Of a stretch of 64,000 nucleotides of DNA, positions 34,430 through 45,000 are shown in pieces. The stretch comes from Trichormus sp. M33_DOE_039 (GTDB lineage: Bacteria; Cyanobacteriota; Cyanobacteriia; Cyanobacteriales; Nostocaceae): NCBI GenBank assembly GCA_015296085.1, contig DVDT01000100.1:26306-90305 (forward strand), in the 5' to 3' direction. The number at the start of each line of letters is the position of its first letter. Within the stretch, counting starts at the first letter, position 1. A program made the position numbers and the translations under genes. The notes under the pieces are model-generated. The model was not told the origin of the DNA, made no database searches, and saw nothing but the letters and a program-made list of their open reading frames with translations.

Positions 34430-36973
34430 TCACAAACCGAGTAATTCGTCTAGTGGTAAATCTCGTAAATCTGGGGGAATTACCGTCCTCAACACCGTAG
34501 CTTTGTGACTTTCTTGCTGAGTAGCTCTGTTGAGAGCGATCGCTTCTATGCGAATTTCTAAGCAGCCAAAAGGAATATTCAAGGGTATCATCACTTCCAT
34601 TCCCCCAGAGGAATTAGGTAGCAACTCTGTCAGCAAGTGAGGTCCATCCAGCAACCAGCGAGTTTGACAGTCTTCCACCCATAGCTTCATCACAACTTGT
34701 GGTGGGACTTTAGGTAGTTCCACTCTTACTCTGATAGAATTGCCAGCGATCAACTCGCCTTCAGGTACGTATAGTTGTGGGATGGGCAAAGGTTCTATGA
34801 GTTCTTCACTTAAGGATGTAAATATAGATAAGCTGGAAACTGATTGATTCTCTATTTGAGAAACAGAGCTTTTACTCAAATTAACCTCTTTCTCAACAAC
34901 AATATCATCTACAACAATTTCTTGGTCAATCCAAGTTAGAGGTGTCTCGATAGCTTCTATAGCTTCTACTGTTAGTAATTCTGGTAAATACACTAAATCG
35001 GTAGATTCTGACTCATCTGTTGAATTCTCTAACTGCTCTATGGTGAAAGTATCTGTGGGGTTAACTTCAGGTGCAACATCTGCACTCATTACCGATATCA
35101 CAGTTTCATGATCAAGAGAATGGGCAGGTAGTTCATCAGGTGTAATTTGCTGATCTAGCACATCTTGATCTAGAGATGGTGGTTCTATCGTTTCAGGTAG
35201 GGAGTAACCTTGGCTTTGCATCCACTTTCTGATCAAAGGTGATGAATAAGAAATGGCTATTTCAGGTGTATTTTGGATCAAATCATCACTTAATTCTGAT
35301 AAGGATGAAGTTTCTGGTTCAGGATGAGCATTAGTTACTAATGCTGATGTCTCTAATAATTCAACTGTATACTCGGTATTATCATTAACATTTTCTTGAG
35401 TATTCTCTGCTATGTTTAAATCTATTGGTGTTAAATTATCAGATGTTGGAATATTTGATATATCAGCAATTTCGTTATTTTCTTCTGCACTTTCAGTAGT
35501 AGAATCTTGCAGACGTTTTAGGTAAGGAAAACTACTACTAATTAACCGCGAGTGCCGATTTTTAATCAACAGCAGATCCAAGTTAATGGGAGCAGGAGTC
35601 ATGGGAACTGTAATTTCATCCTGTGTGATTGTAGGGTTTTCTAGAGCAGATTCCATTACTGTGTCATGACTGGTGACGGACTGCATTCCATTTAAGGCGA
35701 TCGCATCAGTGGGATGCTCAGGTAATTTTGGTAATTGTAATCCACGAGAATCAGCAGCCTTTTTGATGGTTAGCGATGTAACTGACTCTGGTAGAGGTGT
35801 ATTTGGTACTGGATAGCTAACTAGAGATTGTTCTATGGGTGAAGTTTTCACCAAATTGAACAGTTCCAAATTCAGGCTGATCGATGGTTCAGGTGTAGGT
35901 ACGGGTAAAGTGTTAGCCTCAGAAATAGATGGGGTAGTACTAACACCCAGTAATTGGGTAACATCTGCCGTAATCGTGAAAGACTGACTAGCTAATACAA
36001 TGATCTCGCCACCATCTGCCAGAGAGCCATACAAACTGATATCCGCTAATATTAACTTTGATTCACACTCAGCCGGGATATCAATTGCAGAACGCAACGT
36101 AAAAGGTAGTAATTGATCTGTCAAGGATTGGCGAATTTGGGTCAACACCTCCAAGCTTTGGGGCGATCGCAATTCAATCCTTAGTTCTAAATCATAAAAA
36201 TGATCTGAGAATGAGTTTTGATTGGTGTGGTAATTTTCTGGTAACTCCACACGTCCGTGAACGGTCAGTACGTGTCCCCAACGAGTCACGTAAGTTTCCC
36301 GATCTAAAGTCAGCACTAAAGGACATTTCGGCTGCTCTAAGGGAGAATTCTCATGTTTGACCTCTCCTACTAAAGGGTCAGAAGATGGTAATGCTAAATC
36401 GATTAAATTTTGTAAAATCTGCTCGGCTGTTTCGCCTTTAACCCAAACAGGGCTAACAGGTTCATCCATCAATGCTTCCTGGTCAACGCCCGTGGCTAAA
36501 AATTGGCTCTGGTTGCCAATTGCTAGTTTTGTGAACCCATTAGATTCTGAACCGATATCAGCTAAAGACTGAGAATCATGAACTGATCCTGCTGGCTCTG
36601 GACGAACATCTGGCTTATAGACTTCCTCAGACAATACCTGTAAATAAACACCATATTGCCAGGATTGACCTAACATATCCGACATCAAGTCCCCAAAACA
36701 GCGCAACTCCCAAATCCCAGGTTTGAGGTAAGTAAAAGGAATCACAGCCATCAAGCCGTCCGCGTTAGTGTGCCGCAACCGCTTCTGAACGCGTCGTTTA
36801 GGCGGTGTTTCCTGACGTGAAAAGTAAGTAACGCGGACTTCTACATCTGTATTAGGAAGTTGTGATAGAGCCAGAACTCTATACCGACCTTCCGTTATTT
36901 CTGTGCTTGGCGATTCGAGAGCTTGCCAGGAGCGATCGCCCTGTTTCTGAATCAGAAATTGCCAGTTTTCCAT
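34430..36973 (-). CDS. Long acidic cyanobacterial protein of unknown function
   Basis: About 847 residues from the ATG at 36973 (seven upstream codons are in frame). The N-terminus (~140 residues) looks like a beta-sandwich: MENWQFLIQKQGDRSWQAL, then KPGIWELRCFGDLMSD. A second beta-rich part follows at ~230-350 (CPLVLTLDRETYVTRWGHVL). Residues ~370-730 are acidic and probably disordered (TTESAEENNEIADISN). A third beta domain closes the protein (GNSIRVRVELPKVPPQVVMKL). No signal peptide or membrane helix is seen. I recognise it only as a cyanobacteria-specific type. Confidence 0.75.
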   Translation of the reverse strand: MENWQFLIQKQGDRSWQALESPSTEITEGRYRVLALSQLPNTDVEVRVTYFSRQETPPKRRVQKRLRHTNADGLMAVIPFTYLKPGIWELRCFGDLMSDMLGQSWQYGVYLQVLSEEVYKPDVRPEPAGSVHDSQSLADIGSESNGFTKLAIGNQSQFLATGVDQEALMDEPVSPVWVKGETAEQILQNLIDLALPSSDPLVGEVKHENSPLEQPKCPLVLTLDRETYVTRWGHVLTVHGRVELPENYHTNQNSFSDHFYDLELRIELRSPQSLEVLTQIRQSLTDQLLPFTLRSAIDIPAECESKLILADISLYGSLADGGEIIVLASQSFTITADVTQLLGVSTTPSISEANTLPVPTPEPSISLNLELFNLVKTSPIEQSLVSYPVPNTPLPESVTSLTIKKAADSRGLQLPKLPEHPTDAIALNGMQSVTSHDTVMESALENPTITQDEITVPMTPAPINLDLLLIKNRHSRLISSSFPYLKRLQDSTTESAEENNEIADISNIPTSDNLTPIDLNIAENTQENVNDNTEYTVELLETSALVTNAHPEPETSSLSELSDDLIQNTPEIAISYSSPLIRKWMQSQGYSLPETIEPPSLDQDVLDQQITPDELPAHSLDHETVISVMSADVAPEVNPTDTFTIEQLENSTDESESTDLVYLPELLTVEAIEAIETPLTWIDQEIVVDDIVVEKEVNLSKSSVSQIENQSVSSLSIFTSLSEELIEPLPIPQLYVPEGELIAGNSIRVRVELPKVPPQVVMKLWVEDCQTRWLLDGPHLLTELLPNSSGGMEVMIPLNIPFGCLEIRIEAIALNRATQQESHKATVLRTVIPPDLRDLPLDELLGL

Positions 36974-37453
36974 TTTACGTGATACCCAGACCAAAGAGCA
37001 GCTGAGAAATTTTTTGCATTATATTGCTAGCAAGTTTACCTCAGCAATCTCTAATTGCATAACTGAAATGCAATTTTTTGGTTCAGATAGTAATAGTATT
37101 TGATAAATAATTTAATACTAAGTTGTATTTTAAAAATATTTAGCAACAAGAAAAGAAAAGTCTTTGATCTTGTACAAACAATGTATGTAATTTTTGTTAC
37201 CGTATTACTTGGCTTAAGTGATAACTGCATCTACAAGATGTCTACACATAGGCAGCAAGGTACTAGAGAAAATGATGTGTTATTTTAATCGCAAAAGTTT
37301 AGTATTGCTATTTGTAAGTATAAATCTGCATAAACAAGACTTTGAGCTATTTGAAGCAGTCGAAAATCATCAGGATTGAGTATACTTAGCCAATCCCGAT
37401 TTATACCAAAATATACTTACAGTTGATTCAATCCTTGAGATTAGCTCAAAGCA
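36974..37453. other. Intergenic region, about 480 bp
   Basis: AT-rich, with no supported gene. A 62-codon open frame on the plus strand (37100-37288) has no ribosome binding site or family resemblance and is not called. The promoter of the long acidic gene should lie near 36980-37080. Confidence 0.5.
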
Positions 37454-37699
37454 TCAAATACTGTAGCGTTTGCGGTAGTAAGTTAATATTTGCTGTACAC
37501 GTTGCTGACTCTCAAGATTAGAGTTTGCTGTCCAAGAAATGCACAGGCCTGCAATTTGACTTTGATGGTAATCAAACTGATGAGAGGATTGAGGGATTAA
37601 ATCCACTTTTACCCCCATAACCTGGCAAATATGAGCCGCTATCTCTCGATATACAGCCAATGGTAAACCAGCAAACTCAATTTTCTCTTTAGTCTCCAT
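37454..37699 (-). CDS. Small conserved cyanobacterial protein, 81 residues
   Basis: A soluble alpha/beta protein (METKEKIEFAGLPLAVYREI ... VQQILTYYRKRY) typical in size and style of conserved small cyanobacterial proteins. It starts 3 bases after the lipoprotein stop on the same strand, so it is the second gene of a two-gene unit. No function is known to me. Confidence 0.72.
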   Translation of the reverse strand: METKEKIEFAGLPLAVYREIAAHICQVMGVKVDLIPQSSHQFDYHQSQIAGLCISWTANSNLESQQRVQQILTYYRKRYSI

Positions 37700-37702
37700 C
37701 TT

Positions 37703-38524
37703 TTATGAAGCTCCGACACTCAGGGTATTTGAGGTAGGTGTGTTGACAGAAATAGGATTTGTAGTAGCAGATATTGTACCTGCTGGTACATCACCCACTG
37801 CTTTAGCTACCTCAATACCATATTGTTCCAGAATTACAATCGGATTAGAACCTTCATTCATTTCAATTCTTTTGACCAAAACACCATTCGCCAGTCGTTG
37901 TCCTGCTTCTACATAACGGCTTGTTAATTCATTGGGTATTTTGATAATTGCTTGAGGGGCTTTACCAACAATCACAACCCCCGTCACTATGACTGCTCTA
38001 GCCAAATCAGGTTGTGCTGGCGGTGGTAAAACGGAAACTAAAGTAGGATTGGGAACTACCTGTGGTAAAACTTTAGGTAAGACGGGAGTTAAGCTAGGTG
38101 GCTTGACAACCCGTGCTAGCTTGTTTTGATTTTTGTTGTTGTTATTATTAGGCTTTTGCGGTTTGGTGGCATTAGGCAAAGGCGGCAAAGAAGGTACTTG
38201 TTTTGGGATTGTCGTTTGTGAGCTATCTACGGGAGTTGTTTGCCCGACAATTTGAGCAAATGGGTCAATCCGCCCTTTAGGAAATACCACTATTCTTTCT
38301 GTAGCATTGGTAGGTTGGATCAAATTTGAAGTCGCCACTGCTGGCTTTGCTTGTGGCTGACCAGAAACTACAGGATTACTAAAAGATTGGGCTGCTGCTG
38401 GTGCTTTGGCAACGGGTGTTGCACTGGGAATGGGGTTAACAGCTTGTGGTGTATTTTCTGAAGCGCATCCAGTGATCGCTACAGTCATCATAGCTGCAAC
38501 TAGAATTTTTGAGTTTCTGTCCAT
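37703..38524 (-). CDS. Proline-rich lipoprotein of unknown function
   Basis: A 273-residue protein with a lipoprotein signal (MDRNSKILVAAMMTVAITGC, lipobox ITGC, Cys20). A long Pro/Asn/Gln-rich linker follows and includes a poly-Asn patch. The C-terminal ~100 residues are folded (ARAVIVTGVVIVGKAPQAII, then VKRIEMNEGSNPIVILEQYG); they resemble a small beta domain used by pilus or secretion accessory proteins. It precedes the 81-residue gene and follows sigF on the same strand with a gap of 157 bp. SigF controls pilus genes in Nostoc, so a link with pili is possible but unproven. Confidence 0.75.
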   Translation of the reverse strand: MDRNSKILVAAMMTVAITGCASENTPQAVNPIPSATPVAKAPAAAQSFSNPVVSGQPQAKPAVATSNLIQPTNATERIVVFPKGRIDPFAQIVGQTTPVDSSQTTIPKQVPSLPPLPNATKPQKPNNNNNKNQNKLARVVKPPSLTPVLPKVLPQVVPNPTLVSVLPPPAQPDLARAVIVTGVVIVGKAPQAIIKIPNELTSRYVEAGQRLANGVLVKRIEMNEGSNPIVILEQYGIEVAKAVGDVPAGTISATTNPISVNTPTSNTLSVGAS

Positions 38525-38681
38525 TAGCCGTTCTCAAACGCTATAGGAAAATTGATAAATTGAAATTCACTCCGCTGATATTTCAGACAAAGAGTTGTTC
38601 TCTTTATAACCTAATTTTTGAAAATTCAGGATTTTTTTTACACTATTTTTTCAGTAAAAATACTGTTAAATCGACTATAAA

Positions 38682-39458
38682 TTAATCATCTGCTGTACAC
38701 ATCAGATGCTTCAATAAATCCAACCCTTTCTTGACTCTCCGAGAAACGGTAACTACGCTAATGCCTAAGTGTTCTGCTACTTGCTTTTGCGTTAAATCTT
38801 GTAGAAATACACATTCTAAGACTTCACGAGTGCGTTGTTCTAACTGGAACAATGCTTGTTGGAGGCGTATCTGGTCTTCTTGTGCTAATTGAAAACTGCG
38901 ATATTGGTGATCAGGAACTAATTCTCCCAAACTAGTAGATCCTTCTTCACCATCTTGTACCGGAACATCTAAACTTAAAGGCGCACGATTGACCCAAGCT
39001 AGTTTAATATCTTGCCATTCCTCTAGGGAAATTTCCAGTGCATCTGCTAATTCAGAGTCATTAGGTTGACGATTGTATTTTTCTCGTAAAGAACGCGAAA
39101 TGCCTATCGCCCGTTGTTGTAGTGCTAAGTAACGTCGTGGAATTCTGACTGTAACACCTTTATCTCGGAGATAGTGTTGAATCTCACCACGAATATAGGG
39201 AATGGCAAAGGAGCTGAAAGCGTGTCCTTTACTGATTTCAAATCTTTCAATCGCTCTAATTAAACCCAAACAACCAACCTGAACTAAATCATCATAGTTT
39301 TCACGACATTGATTCATCCAGTAGTGAGCTTCTTTTCTCACTAGCCCAAAATTGAGCTTTACTAGTTTATTGCGAACAGTTTCTGAGCGAGATAGCTGAT
39401 ATTCTCGCAACAACTGCCAAATTTCATACTTCAGTTCATTGGTAGTTGAGGTAGGCAT
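38682..39458 (-). CDS. sigF: RNA polymerase sigma factor SigF (group 3)
   Basis: A 258-residue group 3 sigma factor of the SigB/F/G type. Region 2 shows NYDDLVQVGCLGLIRAIERF and AFSSFAIPYIRGEIQHYLRD. Region 3 follows (IPRRYLALQQRAIGISRSL) and region 4 ends with LTQKQVAEHLGISVVTVSRR. In Synechocystis and Nostoc SigF drives pilus and motility (hormogonium) genes. It is the only sigma gene in the window and starts at ATG 39458. No anti-sigma factor gene adjoins it. Confidence 0.92.
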   Translation of the reverse strand: MPTSTTNELKYEIWQLLREYQLSRSETVRNKLVKLNFGLVRKEAHYWMNQCRENYDDLVQVGCLGLIRAIERFEISKGHAFSSFAIPYIRGEIQHYLRDKGVTVRIPRRYLALQQRAIGISRSLREKYNRQPNDSELADALEISLEEWQDIKLAWVNRAPLSLDVPVQDGEEGSTSLGELVPDHQYRSFQLAQEDQIRLQQALFQLEQRTREVLECVFLQDLTQKQVAEHLGISVVTVSRRVKKGLDLLKHLMCTADD

Positions 39459-40284
39459 AACACCACATTGATTTATTCAAGGAATAAGCAGCACCCACTG
39501 TTAAACTTGGCTGTGATTGCGTGAGATCAAAGCAGATATCCTGCTATTACACCAGGGAAGTCAATATATTTTTAAAAATGCTATGAAACCAACAATTCAG
39601 CAAAATTTAAATGAGTGAAAATATTTTTTTAAGAATTTAAGAGCCAGAATTCAGAACTTAGAAGACTTGTTAGTAATAGATTTCATAACATAGACATTTT
39701 TTGTTTTTCATGAATTCCATCACTACAAGCATAGTTAATCCTGAATTCCGAATTTTTTTCTGAATTCCTAAATTTTTTGTGTATTGATTTTTTGCCTTTG
39801 ATGTAGCTTTATTTCATCTACATAGAGACAAAATATATAATTTTTGGTTACATTTAAAACCGAAATTGTACTTAATTTATCTAATGAATAATAATTTTTG
39901 CTATTGAATAAATTTGAGTAACTTACTGAAATTTAATTCTCAGTAAGCTTACTAAAGCATTCCAATATTATTTATGTAATCTTTAAAGTAGGATATTTAC
40001 TTGCTCGTAGATCAACATAGCTATCAAACTGATAAACAAAGTTGAGAGGGTATGATTTGACACTAAATAATCAATAAGAGTTTTAAATAAGTTAAGAAAA
40101 ATTTACTTTTCTTGTTCTTGGCTAAGATGAAGATATTGAATAAATTCAACAGTATTCAGCTTTTTTAACCTCTATAATTGTCTAGTTCACGGCAATGCTA
40201 CTCCATACCTTGCTTCTCGAAAAGGGTACAGCCTAATTCTAAAGATAATTACGTCTATCTACTGATCACAGGTATTGAGACTAA

Positions 40285-40310
40285 TAAAAAAGGGCTAGCA
40301 GCCCTTTTTT
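40285..40310. terminator. Bidirectional Rho-independent terminator downstream of psbO
   Basis: AAAAAAGGGCT, a 3-base loop and AGCCCTTTTTT form a symmetrical stem with a U-run on either strand. It lies about 150 bases after the psbO stop and would end the psbO transcript on the minus strand. Confidence 0.85.
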
Positions 40311-40352
40311 GTACATAAGTTTTGTGTTGATTTCAGCAGAATTCAGATAAAT

Positions 40353-40382
40353 CGTTGACCCCTAATCTATTAGGGGTCAACG
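40353..40382. repeat. 30-bp palindrome downstream of psbO
   Basis: CGTTGACCCCTAAT and ATTAGGGGTCAACG are exact reverse complements separated by 2 bases. It lies between the psbO stop and the terminator. It could be an mRNA-end structure or a dispersed palindrome. Confidence 0.8.
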
Positions 40383-40460
40383 AGTAAAACCTCTATACTA
40401 GGTTGGCCGGGAAGAGAATTTTTATTCCCAGTTTTAAGAGTTTTGAGCAATCAAAAGCAT

Positions 40461-41294
40461 TTAGCCACGATTGGGTTCAACCCTAGCGTAAAACAGACCA
40501 CGAATCTTGACTTCCTTGGGTTCAGCAGAACCTAAGTCGGTATCAGATGGCTGTTCACTCTCGAAAGTACCAGCGATTTCACCACTAGAGCTATCCACTT
40601 TAGCTACTTGTAGAGAAATTTTACCTTTGAGAATTTCTGCACGCTTAACGTTGGCGCGGGTCAATTCTTCATCATCAGCTTGAGCTGGTAAAGCTACAGC
40701 ATTGTCATAACCAGTGACGATACCACGACCTTTAGGATCGAGGAAAGCCGCACCACGATAGGAAGGTACTTTGAAAGTACCTTCAAAGTCTGTGGATGTG
40801 TTAACGCTGGTTAAACCAGGTTGAGTTTGAGCAACTAAGTTTTTAATAGTGAACAGGAATGGTACTCGTTCACCACCAGGTAATTGCACGGTAATGGCTT
40901 GGAAGTCAAGACCATCTTTTTCCACAAAGGTCAAGCTGTTATCGGAGTTGATGTTCAGATCGCCAGAAACTTGGTCAATGGTGGAAGTATATCTAGTCAA
41001 CAATTTGCCGGCTACAAATTCTGCTGTTTGGCGTTTATTAGCAGGCTCTTCTTTGACAAAGAAATTAGTGGGTTCTAAGCAGAGTTCTTTGATAGCGTAG
41101 GACTGGCTAGAATCCAGGGGAATTGAACCACGGCTTGTTTCTGCAAGTTGAGGGCATTTGTTCGCCAAGCCAGTGCCTCGAATTTGCTCGTAAGTGAGTA
41201 TATCTCTACTGCTGGCAGCAGGCACATCACTACAAGCAGTGAGAAGCCCCAAGCACACAGCGAAGAATGCAACAATTAAAGCTCGATACCTCAT
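40461..41294 (-). CDS. psbO: Photosystem II manganese-stabilising protein PsbO
   Basis: A 277-residue extrinsic lumenal PSII subunit that stabilises the Mn4CaO5 cluster. The mature core starts at about residue 30 with LTYEQIRGTGLANKCPQL; C47 and C72 (KELCLEP) form the usual disulfide. The beta-barrel strands GTFKVPSYRGAAFLDPKGRG and IRGLFYARVEP are clear. The signal peptide ends LLTACS with Cys21, which has the form of a lipobox, unlike the usual AxA site. The start at 41294 is chosen; an in-frame upstream start at 41312 is less likely. Confidence 0.97.
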   Translation of the reverse strand: MRYRALIVAFFAVCLGLLTACSDVPAASSRDILTYEQIRGTGLANKCPQLAETSRGSIPLDSSQSYAIKELCLEPTNFFVKEEPANKRQTAEFVAGKLLTRYTSTIDQVSGDLNINSDNSLTFVEKDGLDFQAITVQLPGGERVPFLFTIKNLVAQTQPGLTSVNTSTDFEGTFKVPSYRGAAFLDPKGRGIVTGYDNAVALPAQADDEELTRANVKRAEILKGKISLQVAKVDSSSGEIAGTFESEQPSDTDLGSAEPKEVKIRGLFYARVEPNRG

Positions 41295-41676
41295 GGTCAA
41301 CCTCAATGTCAAAAATTAGTATCTAAAGGGTTTGGGCGCATGGATGAATACACCTTCAGATCGGCATAAGTGATTGAATCGCGCGAAGATTGGCTTTGGT
41401 TTCGCGCTTTGCAAATGCTAAGGGCATTTGCGGTGTCGCCCAAGTCGTTCTGTATTATGTATGTATTACTATTACATACAGCCCATTGCTTTATAAGGAA
41501 ATCAGCCAGATCATACGATTTTTTTTAACTCAAAATCAAAGCACTCTTATCTCGAATAACTCGCCTTGATCCCATCTAGCTACGATAAAGTCCTTGTAAA
41601 ACGTTACTACTCACCAAATGAAAGCCAATAATCTTCGGTAAATTTGAGTAGACTTAGTTGTAATGGAGAAGGTGGG
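41295..41676. other. psbO upstream region
   Basis: No gene in these 382 bases, which separate divergent genes. A hairpin at 41411-41431 (GCAAATGC with GCATTTGC) sits in a repeat-like patch. TATTATGTATGTATTACTA around 41453-41471 is AT-rich and promoter-like for the psbO side. Confidence 0.5.
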
Positions 41677-42033
41677 ATGAACAAAAACAGTAGTTCTGAA
41701 TCAGAACAATTGTCCGAACAATTACAAAAAATTGCAATTGTAGTGCATGATGCAGCTCAAAGTTGTCAAGGAGATGTGACGGCTCTGTTGAAATTGCTAC
41801 GTCAGTTAGAGCAGTTACATAGAGAAATTCGGGATAATTCCTTTCAAGAAAGTTTGCCTAATAACCGTCAGCAACTCTATGCACTACTGAAGGATATTGA
41901 GTCTGAGGGCGGTTGGCCTTATATCGAACGTATGAGGCTGCAAGCCTTTTTAAATAATTTGTTACCAGAGGAGAGTAGTAACAAGAGTGAATTAGAACCT
42001 TTTGATGAAATTTTAAGTAGCGATCGCCCCTAG
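41677..42033 (+). CDS. Small helical conserved protein
   Basis: A 118-residue protein (MNKNSSSESEQLSEQLQKI ...). It is mostly helical and acidic, with LLKLLRQLEQLHREIRDN and EGGWPYIERMRLQAFLNNLL. GGAGAAGGTGGG precedes the ATG, supporting the start at 41677 rather than the earlier in-frame codon at 41644. I recognise it as a type conserved near psbO in Nostoc; no function is known to me. Convergent with the WD40 gene, 13 bases away. Confidence 0.75.
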   Translation: MNKNSSSESEQLSEQLQKIAIVVHDAAQSCQGDVTALLKLLRQLEQLHREIRDNSFQESLPNNRQQLYALLKDIESEGGWPYIERMRLQAFLNNLLPEESSNKSELEPFDEILSSDRP

Positions 42034-42046
42034 AAATAATCAGCAT

Positions 42047-45000
42047 CTAGTAATTTTCAGGGATGCCTTCACAAAGGGAGCGATCACTAGCTGCGATATT
42101 GTTGTTGTGTTTGAGGTAATCATTTAGCCAATGACAACTACGAGATAGTAGGTCATCCATATGTAAATTCCACAGAATAATCGTATTGTCGTCACTAGCT
42201 GATGCTAAAGTTTGACCATCTGGGCTAAAACTGACACTCAATACAGGTGATTGATGTCCGTTGAGGGTTTTAATTAATTTACCCTCACGGCTCCAAACCT
42301 TCACTGTGCTGTCCCAATTGGCAGAAGCAAGGATTTCACCATTGGGGTTGAAAGTAACGGCATTAACGCTGTCGCCATATCCCTTTAACAAGGTTTGCAA
42401 CAAAGTTCCATCTCGCCGCCATAAACGGATCGTATTGTCCCAACCAGCAGAAGCTAGCAATTGGTTATTAGGGCTAAAATTCACTCCTAAAACCCAACTG
42501 TCATGAGGGGCAAAAGTCTTGATCAGAATGCCATTTCGCTGCCACAGTTTAACGGTTTTGTCATCGCTAGCAGAAGCTATGACATGGCCATCAGGACTGA
42601 AACTGACACTGTTGACTCTTGCCTGATGCCCTTCTAAGGTTTTGAGTAAATTACCTTGACGATTCCACAGCTTGATAGTTTTATCTCTACTAGCTGATAC
42701 TAATAACTCACCATCTGGGCTGAAATTCACGCTGAGTATGCCGTCACTGTGTCCTAGCAGCGTTTTCAGTAAAGTCCCGTCGCGTCGCCACAGTTTGACA
42801 GTGTGATCATAACTACCAGAGGCGATGATTTCTCCTAGAGGGTCAATACTAACGCTATTCACAATGTCTGTATGACCCACCAATGTTTTGTAAATTTTTG
42901 TTTCGGTTTGACCATTCACTAAATCTCGCTGCCAAAGTTTGACGGTGCGATCGCGACTTCCAGAAGCCAACATTCGACCATCTGGACTCCACGCAACGCT
43001 CAAAACCCGACCCTCATGACCTCGTAGAATAGGTGGGGTAGGCGATTCCAGATTCCATAACCTTACACTTTTGTCATAGCTGCTGGATGCCAGGGTTTTG
43101 TTATCTGGACTGAACGCAACGCTGACAACAGCATCACTATGACCCTTAAAAGTTTTGATCAGAGTGCCTGCTTGACTCCAGAGGTTGATAGTGTTGTCAT
43201 CACTGGCGGAGGCTAGATTTCTACTGTCAGTACTAAAACTCAGACTCCAGACTGTACTAGTATGTCCTGTCAAGTTTTTATATAATTTAGTCTCAGTAAT
43301 ATCCCGTTCAGTATGCTCGATTTGCCAAAGTTTGATTGTCTTATCTCGACTCGCTGAGGCTAGCATTTCACCATTGGGGCTAAAAACTACGACTGTTACA
43401 CCCAAGTCATGACCTGACAAAGTTTTGACAAGGCGGCCATCTCTGCGCCAGATTTTCACTGTCTTGTCTTCGCTGGCTGAAGCAATAAATCGTCCATCTG
43501 GGCTAAAACTAACCCAATTAACTTTTTTGTTGTGTCCCTTAAGTATCGACACTAAGCTACCATCTCGTCGCCAGAGTTTAACAGTCTTATCTTTGCTAGC
43601 AGTAGCGATTAACTCACCATCAGGACTGAAAGTGACGTTATAAACCCAACCTCCGATATTAGACAAAGTTATGACAGGTTTTTGGTCAAATAGTTCTGTT
43701 GTTGGGTTTTTCCGCCAGATTAGTACAGTTTTATCCAGACTAGAAGAAGCTAGACTTTGGCCATCTGAGCTAAAACTTACACTAGTCACAGGACTACTGT
43801 GACTAACAAGAGTTTGGCGTAACGTCCCATCTGGTTGCCATAACTTAATTGTTTGGTCAGTGCTGCCCGATGCTAATAATTTCCCATCTGGGCTAAATGT
43901 TACACTCCAGACGATATCAGAGTGTCCTTCTAAGCGATTTAACTCAGTGATTCCATAGACTGCCTGTTGTAAAGCTGTCACTACACGCATTTGAGTTTCT
44001 GGCAGGATTCCCTGTGAGTGTTTGAGTTTTCGCCAAGCCCGCAAACTTTCTAATAAAGCATCAAATTGCTGATTGGAACTGTAGAGGGCTTCGCTAGATG
44101 AAGCGATCGCACTAATTTGCAAGTTGGTTTCACTCCGTTCCGCACGGACTGTTTGCATTTCTGCGGTTCTTTTTTGAATATCAGCTTGCCACCATAAGGC
44201 AGCAATTGTACTGCCCATAATTGCTAGCAGTACACCTGCTATGCGTGCTTCTCGCAATCGCCTTCGTAAAACCAGATTGAGTTGTTCTTGAGAAACTTGT
44301 TGAGCTACTTCAGCCTGCTTTTTTTCGCATTTTACTTTTTCTAATTCGGCTACTATGCCATGATTATTTTTTCGACGAATGGGTTCTACTAAGTAGTCAT
44401 GTACTAACTGGTAGCGATCGTCTGTTTCTTCTCGCCAGCGCAATACCAATCCAGAACCGACTAAAATTTCTAGAATCAACTCTCCAGACGGATTAAATTC
44501 TGATATTGCATCACTTTTTTGACTTAGCACTTTGGCTAAATCAATTTTAGTTTTTAATGGACGTGTACCTTTCTCCTCTGTTAGCTCAAATAATAGTTGC
44601 CAACTTAAATCTTCATTCTCTGTACCACAATCTTTAATAACTTCTTCCAACCATCGTTCTACTAATTTTTTTGAACCACCACAAGTATTGTATTGTTGTA
44701 ATGTTGTAATCTTTTCTGTTTGCAGTTGTGCACCAACTATTTGTAGTTCAATAGGATGTACTTCTCCTATCTCTCCTGCTAAATCTTGTACTAGTTTATT
44801 AATTAATTCGGCACTCATTTCATAATGAGAATTGTGTCTAAAATTACAAATAATACCTAAAGCATCTTCAATAGAAAAGTTACCTAAATAATAGCGAATA
44901 TCTTTATCTAAAATATTTTTATTTATTACGCCCAAATCATATATTCTCTCACCATTGCTTTTACCAAAACGCTCAAACTCTAGTAAACAATGCAAATAGT

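Larger units (their letters stand above)
39459..40460. other. sigF-psbO intergenic region, about 1 kb, AT-rich
   Basis: No gene seen. Most of it is AT-rich with scattered T-runs and should include the sigF promoter near 39460-39700. The psbO side carries two strong hairpins: a symmetrical terminator at 40285-40310 and a near-perfect palindrome at 40353-40382. A small RNA could be encoded here, but nothing in the sequence proves it. Confidence 0.5.

Noticed and set aside
37100..37288. 62-codon plus-strand frame
   Set aside because: No ribosome binding site, AT-rich low-complexity translation and no recognisable family.
42261..43643. Plus-strand frames across the WD40 region
   Set aside because: Antisense shadows of the repeated WD40 codons; no start signals or family resemblance.
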